Of a DNA stretch of 64,000 bases, positions 50,627 to 59,396 are shown piece after piece. Positions within the stretch are counted from its first letter, which is position 1, and each line of letters starts with the position of its first letter. The notes beneath the pieces were generated by a model. The model was not told the DNA's origin, searched no databases, and was given only the letters and a program-made list of their open reading frames with translations. This stretch comes from Campylobacter concisus. GTDB taxonomy: Bacteria > Campylobacterota > Campylobacteria > Campylobacterales > Campylobacteraceae. Location: contig NZ_PIRQ01000005.1 in the NCBI RefSeq assembly GCF_003048535.1, positions 104,925 to 168,924 of the forward strand, written 5' to 3'. The translations under genes were made by a program, and so were the position numbers.

Positions 50627-52861
50627 ATGGATAACGCACAAGTTGGTATTAGTATTGGTCTAGCAGTAAAAGGGCTAAGTAAAATATCAGAGCTAAAAAA
50701 AGGGTTTGATGGTTTAAAAGGTAAGATAGCAGAAGCAAAAAAAGCCATAACATCTTTAGACAACACTAGATTGTCAAATCTATCTAGCCAAATAAGAGAG
50801 AGCCAAAAAGCACTTTTGGGCGAGCTTACGACAAATTTTAGCAATCTTACAAACTCGGTAGCCATAGGAGTGCCAATAAAACTTGCCATTGATGATGAGG
50901 CGGCTTTTGCGAATGTAAAAAAATATGTTGATGATAGCGATGAAAACCTAGCTAAGCTAAAAAATGAGATGAGAGGGCTAAGCTCACAGCTTGGAGAGAG
51001 CTTTAGTAATATAGCTGACATTGCAGCTGGCGGCGGTAAGATAAATTTAGCTGGTGAGGAGCTAGTAACTTACACAAAGATGCTTGCAACCGGCTCAGTT
51101 GCATTTGAGATGAGCTCTGAAGCCTTATCAAAGGCGGCCAATAATATGAAAGTTGGCTTTAAGATGAACGATATAAAGGAGCTTAATAGCTTTTTTGATA
51201 GCGTAAACTTGCTCGACAATAAGGTTACTAATGCAAATGCTTCTGATATATTTGAGGCTACTTCGCTAACAGCTGCAAATGCTAGCTTGATAGGTCTAGA
51301 TAGTAAAAGTGCTAGTGCTATAAGTGCTACAATGCTAAGCACTGGCAAAGCTAGCTCTGTTGTAGGCACTAGCTTAAATGCTCTTTACTCCACACTCTCA
51401 ATGGCCGACAAAAAGGGTAAAAATTTTCAAGAAGCGCTAGCAAGCATAGGCATGGATGCAACATATCTAAAAACAGCCCTACAAAAAGATGCTGCTGGAG
51501 CTATAACTACGTTTTTAGAAGCGATCTCTAGAGCCGATAAAGATAAACAAGCAGGGCTACTTTATGATCTAGTTGGTGGAAATTTTAACGATGAGATAGC
51601 AGGGCTTGTAACAAATATCGATGCTCTTAAAGCAAATATCAAAATGGCACACTCGGATGAAGCCACAGGATCTATGCAGCGTGAGCTACAAACAAAGCTA
51701 AACACTACAAAAAGTGGTATCGAAAGGGTTACGCAAGCATGGAGAAATCTAGGTTCAAGCCTTGGAGAAACCTTTTTACCACTTACAAATTTATTAGCTT
51801 CTATCTTAAGTAAGGTAGCTGGAGTGTTAAGCTCGCTAAATGAAAAATTCCCAAGACTAAGTGCCATAGTTGTTAGCGCTGCAGCTGGCTTTATGATCTT
51901 TAAACCGGTGTTGCTTCTTAGCAAGATAGCACTTTTAAGTGTAGCAGATGGATTTTTGGGCGTTATAAGAGTAGTGAAATTTTTAAATCCTATGCTCTTA
52001 ATAGCAAAACTCAGATGGTTGGCTCATGCTGTGAGTATATCAAGTGCCACGCTAGCTGCCAAAGCTCATGCATTTAGCATTTGGCTAGTTGGTGCAAGAC
52101 TAAGAGCAACTCTAGCTATCACTACTGCTTATAGCGCTGCTTCAAAGGCCTTTGGTGTAGCGTGTGGTGTTATGCGTAGCGGATTAATGGCGGTAACTCT
52201 AGCTACAAAGGCTATGAAATTTGCTCTTATTAGCACAGGCATTGGTGCCATAGTGGTAGCTCTTGGCACAGCAGCGGCCTATCTTATGGAAAATTGGGAC
52301 GAGGTAAAGGCATTTTTTGAGAGAATTTGGGAAAACGTCAAGCCATATTGGGAGAGCACGACAAAGTTTTTTAGTGATCTTTGGCAAGGAGTGAGCGACT
52401 TTTTAAGCGCTATTTTTGAGCCAGTTATCAAGATATGGGATGAGCTCTTTGGTGGTTTTTTTGACTGGATAGCTGAGAAATTTGGCTGGATAAATGATAT
52501 GGTCGGTGAGGCCATTAAGGGGCTAAGTAGTGCTTGGAGCAAGACAAAAGAATTCTTTGGCTTTGGAGACGATGAGCAAGCAAGCAGTGAGCTAAAGCCA
52601 AAAGATGATAGCGGTGGCTTTTTTAACTCTATCTTTGGCTCAGATAGTGACACTAACGCAAAAGAGGCTCCAGCTTTAGTAGCAGCTAGCCCAGGTGGTG
52701 GCGCCATCAACATTAGCTTTAATGGTGATTTTTTACTTAACTCAGATAATGGCAAATTTGACCTAGAGAGCTTTAAGGCTCAAATAGTAAAAGGCGTCAA
52801 AGAGGCGCTTAAAAGAGATGAATTTAACAGCGCCAACACCGAAATAAGAGAGCAGAGGTAG
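50627..52861 (+). CDS. Tail tape measure protein (P2 gpT-like)
   Basis: At 744 residues this is the longest prophage protein. The N-terminal ~150 residues are helical coiled coil. The middle carries the conserved tape-measure core (LTAANASLIGLDSKSASAISATMLSTGKASSVVGTSLNALY). Residues ~415-560 hold hydrophobic, membrane-like helices, and the tail region has ENWDEVKAFFERIWENV and FNGDFLLNS near the end. It sets tail length and helps DNA entry. AAAGGAAAG precedes the ATG. Confidence 0.92.
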   Translation: MDNAQVGISIGLAVKGLSKISELKKGFDGLKGKIAEAKKAITSLDNTRLSNLSSQIRESQKALLGELTTNFSNLTNSVAIGVPIKLAIDDEAAFANVKKYVDDSDENLAKLKNEMRGLSSQLGESFSNIADIAAGGGKINLAGEELVTYTKMLATGSVAFEMSSEALSKAANNMKVGFKMNDIKELNSFFDSVNLLDNKVTNANASDIFEATSLTAANASLIGLDSKSASAISATMLSTGKASSVVGTSLNALYSTLSMADKKGKNFQEALASIGMDATYLKTALQKDAAGAITTFLEAISRADKDKQAGLLYDLVGGNFNDEIAGLVTNIDALKANIKMAHSDEATGSMQRELQTKLNTTKSGIERVTQAWRNLGSSLGETFLPLTNLLASILSKVAGVLSSLNEKFPRLSAIVVSAAAGFMIFKPVLLLSKIALLSVADGFLGVIRVVKFLNPMLLIAKLRWLAHAVSISSATLAAKAHAFSIWLVGARLRATLAITTAYSAASKAFGVACGVMRSGLMAVTLATKAMKFALISTGIGAIVVALGTAAAYLMENWDEVKAFFERIWENVKPYWESTTKFFSDLWQGVSDFLSAIFEPVIKIWDELFGGFFDWIAEKFGWINDMVGEAIKGLSSAWSKTKEFFGFGDDEQASSELKPKDDSGGFFNSIFGSDSDTNAKEAPALVAASPGGGAINISFNGDFLLNSDNGKFDLESFKAQIVKGVKEALKRDEFNSANTEIREQR

Positions 52862-52865
52862 CGAT

Positions 52866-53237
52866 ATGGTATTAAATTTGGGCGGATTTAAATTTAACTG
52901 GAAGCAAGTAGGCGGCATATCGCTCGAGACCGAGTTTGGCATAAGTTCGCAGGATCGTATCCAAAATCACCCCGTTTTATTTGCGGCAAATTTAGGAAAC
53001 CAAACCGTGAGCATAGAGGGCCAGACTATGCCCTATAACGGCGACAAACAAACGGCACTTAAAAGACTTTACGATATAGCTTACTCAAGGCAAAGTTATC
53101 CGCTAACCAACGGAAACGGCAAATATTTCGGCAGGTTCGCGGTTATTAAAATCAGCGAAAAACAAGCCGTATTTACCCCAAACGGAGCGTTTTTTACACA
53201 GAGCTTTAGTTTGGAGCTTAGGAGAGATTATGACTAA
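52866..53237 (+). CDS. Tail protein U
   Basis: The 123-residue protein starts LNLGGFKFNWKQVGGISLETEFG and continues with QPVLFAANLGNQTVSIEGQTMP-like text and GKYFGRFAVIKISEKQAVFTPNG. This is the P2 gpU pattern of a tail terminator. It follows the tape measure gene after four bases. From here on the DNA is visibly richer in GC codons than the tape measure gene. Confidence 0.88.
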   Translation: MVLNLGGFKFNWKQVGGISLETEFGISSQDRIQNHPVLFAANLGNQTVSIEGQTMPYNGDKQTALKRLYDIAYSRQSYPLTNGNGKYFGRFAVIKISEKQAVFTPNGAFFTQSFSLELRRDYD

Positions 53238-53421
53238 AATTTACATAGCTAAAGACGGTGATAGGCTTGATACTATCGTCTATAACCATTACGGGCATCT
53301 AAGATTTTTCGAGCAAGTATTAGCTCTAAATCCAAAACTAGCCACTACACTTAAAGCTGGCGACAAGGTATTTTTGCCCGAGATAAAAGAGAAAGCCAAG
53401 GAGCAAAATAAGCTATGGTAA
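53230..53421 (+). CDS. Tail protein X (LysM-like)
   Basis: The 63-residue protein reads IYIAKDGDRLDTIVYNHYGHL, then VLALNPKLATTLKAGDKVFLPE. This is the gpX family, a LysM-like peptidoglycan-binding fold that helps the tail cross the cell wall. It overlaps U by eight bases and D by seven. Confidence 0.93.
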   Translation: MTKIYIAKDGDRLDTIVYNHYGHLRFFEQVLALNPKLATTLKAGDKVFLPEIKEKAKEQNKLW

Positions 53422-54386
53422 AGCATCCAAATTTCAAGCTCGAAGCAAACGGTAAAGATATTACGGAGATCATCAAAGCAAATCTCATCAGTCTAAATTT
53501 CGACGATAAGGAAGGTAGCAAAAGCGACGAGATAAGCTTTAGTGTTAGCGGCATATATGCCAAGCCCGTATTCGGCGATAGCTTAAAGCTTTGGCTCGGG
53601 TATGGGGACGATCTTTATCTTTGCGGCTCGTTTAGCGTGCAAACGGCTAGTAGAGACTATAAAAATTATACCACCGAAGTAAGAGCGACGGCAGTAAATT
53701 TCGCTAGCCCTCAAAAAATCAAAAAGCGCAGAAGCTGGGAGAACACTACCGTATTTGAAATAGCAAAGAAAATAGCCGGCGAAAATAAGCTTGCCGTAAA
53801 AACGTCCGGGCAGGATCAAAACATCACCTCCGTCTTGCAAAATGATGCGGGAGATCTAGATTTCTTGTATGGGCTTTGCTTTGATTACGGCTTTATCATG
53901 GCCGTAAAAAACGCTACTATCGTCATAGCCGCGAAAGATGCAAAGGGAGATGAAACACAAACGTCAAATACCCCTAAAAACGAAAGCCTACCCACTTTTA
54001 CTCTAAATTTAGCCGAGCTTTACTCGTTAGAGATTACGGAGGCAAACAGAAACTCTTACGGAGCGGTCATAGTAGAATGGCAAGACATAGAAGCTGGTAA
54101 AACCAAAAGTATCAAGGTAGGTAGCGGAGAGCAAACATATAAAATGCAAATAGCCCAACCAAAGAGCGACAATGAAGCCTTTAAAATGGGCGAAGCAAAG
54201 CTAAACGAATTGCAGCGCGGCGGCATAAACGGCAGGTGCTCTTTGGCCGGCGCAAATATAGTAGCGGGCGGAAAGCTTAAATTTAGCGGTATAGCGGGGC
54301 TAGAAGCAAACGAATTTAGTATCAAAAGCGTAAGCCATAGATTGAGTACGGATAATTACGAAATAGAGATTGAATTTGAGGGGTAA
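53415..54386 (+). CDS. Late control protein D (tail hub, P2 gpD-like)
   Basis: The 323-residue hub protein of the gpD/gp27 family has LISLNFDDKEGSKSDEISFSV near the start. FEIAKKIAGENKLAVKTS, GDLDFLYGLCFDYGFIMAVKN and FSGIAGLEANEFSIKSVSHRLS follow. It joins the tube to the gpV spike. It is the last gene of the late operon, and its stop codon lies within a perfect hairpin that marks the right edge of the prophage coding region. Confidence 0.92.
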   Translation: MVKHPNFKLEANGKDITEIIKANLISLNFDDKEGSKSDEISFSVSGIYAKPVFGDSLKLWLGYGDDLYLCGSFSVQTASRDYKNYTTEVRATAVNFASPQKIKKRRSWENTTVFEIAKKIAGENKLAVKTSGQDQNITSVLQNDAGDLDFLYGLCFDYGFIMAVKNATIVIAAKDAKGDETQTSNTPKNESLPTFTLNLAELYSLEITEANRNSYGAVIVEWQDIEAGKTKSIKVGSGEQTYKMQIAQPKSDNEAFKMGEAKLNELQRGGINGRCSLAGANIVAGGKLKFSGIAGLEANEFSIKSVSHRLSTDNYEIEIEFEG

Positions 54387-54403
54387 AAAATCTCATTTTT
54401 TAC
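54383..54403 (+). terminator. Hairpin at the end of the late operon
   Basis: GTAAAAAAT-CTC-ATTTTTTAC is a perfect 9-bp stem with a 3-base loop that begins at the gpD stop codon. The A/T stem is weak, but the U-run on either strand could support bidirectional termination. Its right arm is also a minus-strand copy of the end-repeat motif, so it may double as a transposase site. Confidence 0.5.
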
Positions 54404-54448
54404 ATTAAGGTTAAAAATGAGAAATTTTTTTACGAAAAAAGTGAGACG
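54392..54448. repeat. Right-end repeated motif, candidate transposase-binding sites
   Basis: Three copies related to the left-end motif lie within 57 bases: minus-strand GTAAAAAATGAG (54392-54403), plus-strand GGTTAAAAATGAGAA (54409-54423) and plus-strand CGAAAAAAGTGAGACG (54433-54448). Two sites at the left end and three at the right is a plausible MuA-like end architecture. Confidence 0.5.
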
Positions 54449-54484
54449 GGTTAAATAATATAGAAATTAAGATATTTTTTATAT

Positions 54485-54856
54485 TTATTCAAAACTAGCC
54501 CTTAACTTTTCTTCTAAAAATTTTGCAAATTTATTAAATTCTGGCAACGCAAGCTCGCTTTTTCTTTTTGGATTAGCCCAAACGCTATCTGGAAAAAATG
54601 CGTCACTACTAAATCTAGCAATAACATGAATATGCACGCGTGGCACGTAGTTTCCAAAGCTTGCAATATTTATTTTGGTTGGTTTATAAAACTCAAGCAT
54701 CGCCTTTTCAGCTACTAGTATCGCCTCAAAAAGCCTTGCCCTACTCGCTTCATCGCAATCGCTTAGCTCACGAAATGGCTTAATGGTAAAAATTTTTATC
54801 CATGGAAGTTCATTGTCCTCACGCTCGATTTTTATAAATTTATCTTCATAGATCAT
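54485..54856 (-). CDS. HIT-family nucleotide hydrolase/transferase
   Basis: The 123-residue protein has the histidine-triad region as PRVHIHVIARF. The second and third histidines are present, the first position is Arg. KIEREDNELPWIKIFTIKPFRELSDC is the upstream substrate-binding part. HIT proteins act on nucleoside phosphoramidates and dinucleotides. The ATG at 54856 follows AGGAACAAAT; longer frames upstream overlap the permease gene and are not supported. It is the first host gene to the right of the prophage. Confidence 0.82.
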   Translation of the reverse strand: MIYEDKFIKIEREDNELPWIKIFTIKPFRELSDCDEASRARLFEAILVAEKAMLEFYKPTKINIASFGNYVPRVHIHVIARFSSDAFFPDSVWANPKRKSELALPEFNKFAKFLEEKLRASFE

Positions 54857-54870
54857 ATTTGTTCCTATTT

Positions 54871-55911
54871 TTATACAAAATTTCTCTCTCGCAAAAGCGT
54901 ATAAAGTTTGATAGTCGAGATAAAAAATGTAACGATCGCAGGTCCAAGGATCACACCCCAAAACCCAAATGTCGTGATACCTGCAAGCATCGCAAAGAAT
55001 ATAAGAAGCTCATTTATCTTTGTTGGTATTTTAACCAGCTTCGAGTTTATAAATTTAATAACAAGTGGCTTTAAAAGCGTATCAGCTGCAAACGAGATCA
55101 CTACGATCGTGTAAATTGCGATAGTTATCGCTGCTGCTGTGTTGCCATTTGCAAACTCATAAATGCTAATAGGCGCCCACGCCAAAATACCGCCAACAAC
55201 TGGAATAAGTGAAGCAAAGCTAAAAAAGATACCAGTTAGCACGCCGTCATAGCCGTAAAAGCTTGTGACAATAGCAAATAAAAAGCCTTGGATTATCATA
55301 TTTGCGATGGTTGAGTAAAAAACGACACTCATCACGTTGCCAACTTCGCTTAAAATAGACTCTGTGTCATCTTGTTTTAGCGGAAGTGCATATTTTAGAT
55401 AGCTGATTAGTTCATTGCCGTAAAGATTGCAAAAGAAGAAAAAGACCAAAATAATAATCATATCAACGCCAAATTTAAGGCTTAACTTACCTAGACTTGC
55501 AAGGTTTGTCGCAAGTTGAGAAAAAAGCATTTTAATATCAAGTCCGCCGATAAATTCTTTTATCTTTGGCTCTAAAAAATTTATCGACTCAGGCATCCTA
55601 AAATCATAATTTTTAATAAATTCGATAGTCTTTGTGACATTGTTTATATCAAAGCCAGCTGCGTATTTTGCGATCTCAACCACCGCATAAAGAAGTGGGG
55701 CGATAAATAAGCAAAGAAGCACAGACGTTGTAAGTGCCGATGAAAGCGTCTTGCGGTTTTTAGTGAGCGATAAAAATGCGATTTGGACATTTGAAACCGC
55801 GACAGCAAGCAGTGCAGCGATAAAAATATCAAGCAGATATGGTTTAAAAAGATAGACCACCAAAGCCAAAGCACAAAATACAAAAATTCCAAAAAATAGT
55901 CTATTGTTCAT
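54871..55911 (-). CDS. AI-2E family transporter (PerM/UPF0118)
   Basis: The 346-residue inner-membrane protein has about eight hydrophobic helices, including paired N-terminal ones (FCALALVVYLFKPYLLDIFIAALLAV). The conserved C-terminal block contains ASLIPVVGGILAWAPISIYEF and GFWGVILGPAIVTF. Family members have been linked to AI-2 export or ion antiport; the substrate here is not evident. GGGAGCAAG precedes the ATG. It lies 14 bases upstream of the HIT gene in the same direction. Confidence 0.88.
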   Translation of the reverse strand: MNNRLFFGIFVFCALALVVYLFKPYLLDIFIAALLAVAVSNVQIAFLSLTKNRKTLSSALTTSVLLCLFIAPLLYAVVEIAKYAAGFDINNVTKTIEFIKNYDFRMPESINFLEPKIKEFIGGLDIKMLFSQLATNLASLGKLSLKFGVDMIIILVFFFFCNLYGNELISYLKYALPLKQDDTESILSEVGNVMSVVFYSTIANMIIQGFLFAIVTSFYGYDGVLTGIFFSFASLIPVVGGILAWAPISIYEFANGNTAAAITIAIYTIVVISFAADTLLKPLVIKFINSKLVKIPTKINELLIFFAMLAGITTFGFWGVILGPAIVTFFISTIKLYTLLRERNFV

Positions 55912-56127
55912 CTTGCTCCCTTAAAATGGGGTAATTATAGCAAATTTATCAAAGCTGCTCATTTGCTTCCCAAATTTGCTCAATCTCTTTGCCATCAAGC
56001 TTGCAAAGCTAGCAAGTACGGCTAGGCTTTTGGCATTTTTAGCATGCTACTGGCGCTTAGTAAATTTAGATAAATTTATAGTTTTACGCAAAATTTCTAG
56101 CTCAAAAGCTCCTACAAATTTAGACTT

Positions 56128-57207
56128 TTACGTGCACTGAAAATTTGTCCCGACGATCTCGCATTCATCACATATTTGAACATATATAGTTCCCTCGCCA
56201 TCTACTAGACTTCCAAGAGGAATTTGTGCTAGATATTTCATGCTTTTGCTACATTTTGGACATTTTAAATGCTCAGCATCTTGCTCCCACTGCGGATATC
56301 CACCAAGCAAAATTTCGCTATCTATCATATATGAGTAGTGAGCGCAAACCTCGCTAGCCAGCTCGAAATTTTGCCCATCGAGCGTTGCCACAGCATCTCT
56401 TAAATAATCTTCGCTATCACCCTCGCCTACTACCTCTGTTTGCACGCTATTGCCGTCATTTTGGCAAAAATACTGCACAAGGCCAACGCATGTTGGGCAA
56501 AATTTAAGCACAGCATCGTTTTTAAGCTCTAGCCCAAGTCGCTTTAGACTCTCTTTTTTGATGATAAATTCCAGCATCTCGCCGCTACAAAATTTACATT
56601 TTTCATCACTCAGTGCTTTAAATTTAACGCTTGCGTCTGCGTTTTGGCTTGGCCCACATGTAAAACACCTATCAAAAACTAGGCTTTTTCTCTTACCACT
56701 CTCGTCAAAGCTCCAGCCAGCAACCTGAGCGTATGCGTCAGTATCAACATGAAGCTTTGCTTTCCAAGGCTTTGGCGCATTATAGAGCTTAAAAAATAGC
56801 TCCCTTACCACCTCATCGCCCTGCCAGGCAAGTGCGCAAAGGATGTGATTGATTTTTACCATATTTTCAGCGTCATTTAGACTATTTATGAGCTCATCTC
56901 TTACATCACTTGGGGCGTTTTTGTAAATTTCAAACGGGTAGTATTCACACTCTTTGGTCACTTCTCTTATTATCTGCTCGTCGCAAATTCCGTGTAGGTA
57001 GAAAATATAGACAAGATCGCTATAAATTTCATCATATTTGCCTATATCGTCTGTGTGAGCTAGGACATTTTTTAGCTTTTGCTTAATCTCAGCCTCGCTT
57101 AAGCCTTGATAAAACTCCATCTTCTCTTTTTGCCTGCAATCATAGCAGATCCCATCAAAGTAAATCGTCCTTTGCTCGCACCTAGGACAAAGATGTGGCT
57201 CACCCAT
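56128..57207 (-). CDS. Multi-zinc-ribbon protein of unknown function
   Basis: The 359-residue protein starts GEPHLCPRCEQRTIYFDGICYDCRQKEK, a zinc ribbon with CPRC and CYDC. Further cysteine pairs are CFTC, CKFC, CPTC, CPKC and CDEC, suggesting three or four zinc sites. The middle is helical (LVYIFYLHGICDEQIIREVTKE), perhaps HEAT-like. I do not recognise a named family. The ATG at 57207 follows TTTGGAG; longer upstream frames overlap ruvB. Co-directional with ruvB, 22 bases downstream of it. Confidence 0.65.
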   Translation of the reverse strand: MGEPHLCPRCEQRTIYFDGICYDCRQKEKMEFYQGLSEAEIKQKLKNVLAHTDDIGKYDEIYSDLVYIFYLHGICDEQIIREVTKECEYYPFEIYKNAPSDVRDELINSLNDAENMVKINHILCALAWQGDEVVRELFFKLYNAPKPWKAKLHVDTDAYAQVAGWSFDESGKRKSLVFDRCFTCGPSQNADASVKFKALSDEKCKFCSGEMLEFIIKKESLKRLGLELKNDAVLKFCPTCVGLVQYFCQNDGNSVQTEVVGEGDSEDYLRDAVATLDGQNFELASEVCAHYSYMIDSEILLGGYPQWEQDAEHLKCPKCSKSMKYLAQIPLGSLVDGEGTIYVQICDECEIVGTNFQCT

Positions 57208-57229
57208 TTTTGCTCCAAATTTAATTTTG

Positions 57230-58240
57230 CTACTCAAAAAGCCCTTTTTCGATGTCGATCTTGACGTTAAAGGTCTCAAAGCACTTCGCACTCGCGATTC
57301 TACCCTTTGCGGTGCGCTCGATAAAGCCATTTGCAAGCAGATATGGCTCGATGACGTCCTCAACCGTGCCCTCATCCTCGCTAAGTGCCGCTGCGATCGT
57401 GCTAAGCCCCATAGGACGGCGCCTTGCTTGCATCAAAATTTCTAAATACCTAATATCCATCTCGTCAAATCCAAGCGAATTTACACCAAGTGCGTTAAGC
57501 CCTTCTTTTGCACGCTCGTGGCTGATGATTTGCTCGTCATTTACCTCGGCAAAGTCGCGAATTCGCTTTAATAGTCTAAGAGCGATCCTTGGCGTGGCAC
57601 GTGAGCGTTTGGCAATCTCAAGCGAGGCGTTTTTGTCGCACTCTTTGCCAAGCTTAGCTGAGGCGATCTGTACGATACGGCTTAGCTCACTACTTGTGTA
57701 AAACTGCAGCCTAAAGTCCATTCCAAAGCGATCTCTAAGTGGCGCTGAGATCATACCAGCACGCGTCGTTGCGCCAATAAGCGTAAATTTTGGTAGGTCT
57801 ATCTTGATAGTCTGAGCCGCAGGCCCTGAGCCTATGATGATGTCAAGCCTAAAGTCCTCCATAGCAGGGTAAAGCACCTCTTCGATAGCTGGGCTTAGGC
57901 GGTGTATCTCGTCGATAAAAAGCACGTCGCCCTCTTGTAAATTTGTAAGGATCGCCGCAAGATCACCACTCTTTTCTATCATCGGCGCTGCGGTCATTTT
58001 GATACTTACGCCCATTTCATTTGCGATGATGTGAGCAAGTGTCGTTTTACCAAGTCCTGGAGGGCCGTAAAATAGCACGTGATCTAGACACTCATTTCTC
58101 TTTTTGGCGGCTTTTATAAAGACATCTAAATTTTGCTTTATCTTTTCTTGGCCGATGTAGTCTTCAAATTTTGTCGGTCTAAGCGAGACTTCAAAGTCAT
58201 TTTCAAAGCTTACTTTTTCGATTTCAACGATTCTATCCAA
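57230..58240 (-). CDS. ruvB: Holliday junction branch-migration helicase RuvB
   Basis: This is the AAA+ motor of the RuvAB complex, 336 residues. Walker A is [12 protein letters not shown] near residue 60, Walker B is LFIDEIHRL, and sensor residues lie in [24 protein letters not shown] and RSRGTPRIA-like [19 protein letters not shown] follow, and the winged helix ends with [17 protein letters not shown]. The start is a TTG at 58240 with AGAAGG upstream. All motifs are intact. Confidence 0.96.
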   Translation of the reverse strand: MDRIVEIEKVSFENDFEVSLRPTKFEDYIGQEKIKQNLDVFIKAAKKRNECLDHVLFYGPPGLGKTTLAHIIANEMGVSIKMTAAPMIEKSGDLAAILTNLQEGDVLFIDEIHRLSPAIEEVLYPAMEDFRLDIIIGSGPAAQTIKIDLPKFTLIGATTRAGMISAPLRDRFGMDFRLQFYTSSELSRIVQIASAKLGKECDKNASLEIAKRSRATPRIALRLLKRIRDFAEVNDEQIISHERAKEGLNALGVNSLGFDEMDIRYLEILMQARRRPMGLSTIAAALSEDEGTVEDVIEPYLLANGFIERTAKGRIASAKCFETFNVKIDIEKGLFE

Positions 58241-58289
58241 AGTTTTTCCTTCTAAATTTAAGGCTTCATTTTACGCTTTTATGCTTAAT

Positions 58290-59396
58290 TTAAGCTCGTT
58301 TAAATTTATAATAAAAGGTGCTGCCCTCGCCATAGACGCTATCAACGCCGTATGTAATGCCATGTTTTTGGCAAATTTCACTGACGATATTTAGCCCAAG
58401 ACCAAAGCCACCTTGGATTTCATCCTCTCTTACATAACGTTTCCAGACCTTTTTGACGTCCTTTATCCCCTTGCCAAAGTCTTGCACGCTAAGCTTTATG
58501 CGCTCATTCTCAAAGCTTAAATTTATTAGTATCTCGCTCTCTTTTTGACTGTATTTTATAGCGTTTGTGATGGTGTTGTCGATGATACGCTGAGCTTCGA
58601 CCTTGCTTAGCATAGTAAATGCATCGCTTGCTAAATTTGTCTTTATCTCGATGCTCTTGACATCAGCCACGCTTGAGAGAAATTTCACTCGCTCTTTAAC
58701 ATACTCGCCTATATTTAGCCTCTCAAGTGGAAATTTGATGTAGCCTCGCTTTATGAAGTACTCGACATCTTCGTAGGTTATCTGCATCTGTTTTAGGGCA
58801 TTTTTGATGCGGGTTATATACTTGTTTTCAAGTCCAAGCATCTCAAGGTTCATACCAGCTACGCCAAGTGGGGTCTTTAGCTCGTGCATGGCGTCGTTAA
58901 AAAAGTTGTTCATATACTTTTGAAACTCTTTATAGGGCTTAACGCTGCTTAGATATAAAAAATATACGATAAAAAGCACTGCCACAAGGATGACAAGCAG
59001 CATGATGGCCGTTAAAAAGATGTTCTTTTTATTATCAAGCTCCTTTTCTACGACGATGTAGTAAGGGGTCTTATCTTTTATAAAAAAGCTCTTGTAAAAT
59101 AGATATCCGTCCTCTTCAAGTGTTACAAATTTAAAGCTACTTGGCTGTTTTGTGAGAGTTGAGATAATTGGTTTAAAATTTACATCGTAGATTGCAAATT
59201 TATATTTTAAAGAAATAGCTATGTTTTCGTTTTTTAGAAATGAATTTTTGATGATATTTTCATGTTTCATAGCACCAAAAAGAGCTTTGGAAGTGCTGTT
59301 TTTTTGGCTTAAATTTAGGATCACAAAGCTTTGAAAACAAAATAGCGACATTATCACAAATGTCGCTATGATCTGAATCTTAAAGCTCTTGTGCAT
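58290..59396 (-). CDS. Sensor histidine kinase
   Basis: The 368-residue kinase has two transmembrane segments (about residues 8-30 and 126-149) bracketing a ~95-residue sensor region. The H box is NDAMHELKTPLGVAGMN near residue 175. The N box is around IDNTITNAIKYS, and the G boxes are DFGKGI and GGFGLGLNIV. There is no clear HAMP domain. It overlaps the response regulator gene by 17 bases. Location beside the Psr/Phs-type operon suggests control of that operon, which is inference. Confidence 0.9.
   Translation of the reverse strand: MHKSFKIQIIATFVIMSLFCFQSFVILNLSQKNSTSKALFGAMKHENIIKNSFLKNENIAISLKYKFAIYDVNFKPIISTLTKQPSSFKFVTLEEDGYLFYKSFFIKDKTPYYIVVEKELDNKKNIFLTAIMLLVILVAVLFIVYFLYLSSVKPYKEFQKYMNNFFNDAMHELKTPLGVAGMNLEMLGLENKYITRIKNALKQMQITYEDVEYFIKRGYIKFPLERLNIGEYVKERVKFLSSVADVKSIEIKTNLASDAFTMLSKVEAQRIIDNTITNAIKYSQKESEILINLSFENERIKLSVQDFGKGIKDVKKVWKRYVREDEIQGGFGLGLNIVSEICQKHGITYGVDSVYGEGSTFYYKFKRA

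Larger units (their letters stand above)
27028..54480. mobile_element. Mu-like transposable prophage with P2-like virion genes (ends approximate)
   Basis: The element runs from just upstream of the Cache gene to just before the HIT gene. Early genes (S24 repressor, MuA-like transposase, MuB-like ATPase, Gam, GemA, MuF) are Mu-type. Terminase, portal, capsid, baseplate and tail genes are homologous in order and motif to P2. Virion, lysis and transposition genes all appear intact, so it could be functional. A recurring motif near GGTAAAAAATGAGAA marks both ends, but I could not fix the terminal dinucleotides or the 5-bp target duplication, so both boundaries are uncertain by a few tens of bases. 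Confidence 0.85.

Noticed and set aside
54387..54491. Exact right attachment site with TG...CA termini and 5-bp duplication
   Set aside because: The only CA beyond the right-end repeats lies in the HIT coding sequence, and its flank does not match any TG-preceding 5-mer at the left, so I did not assign exact ends.
54857..54961. 35-residue N-terminal extension of the HIT protein
   Set aside because: It overlaps the permease gene, while the ATG at 54856 has a good Shine-Dalgarno and matches the family start.
57208..57375. 56-residue extension of the zinc-ribbon protein into ruvB
   Set aside because: The Arg/Ser-rich extension is an out-of-frame reading of ruvB; the ATG at 57207 with TTTGGAG is the natural start.
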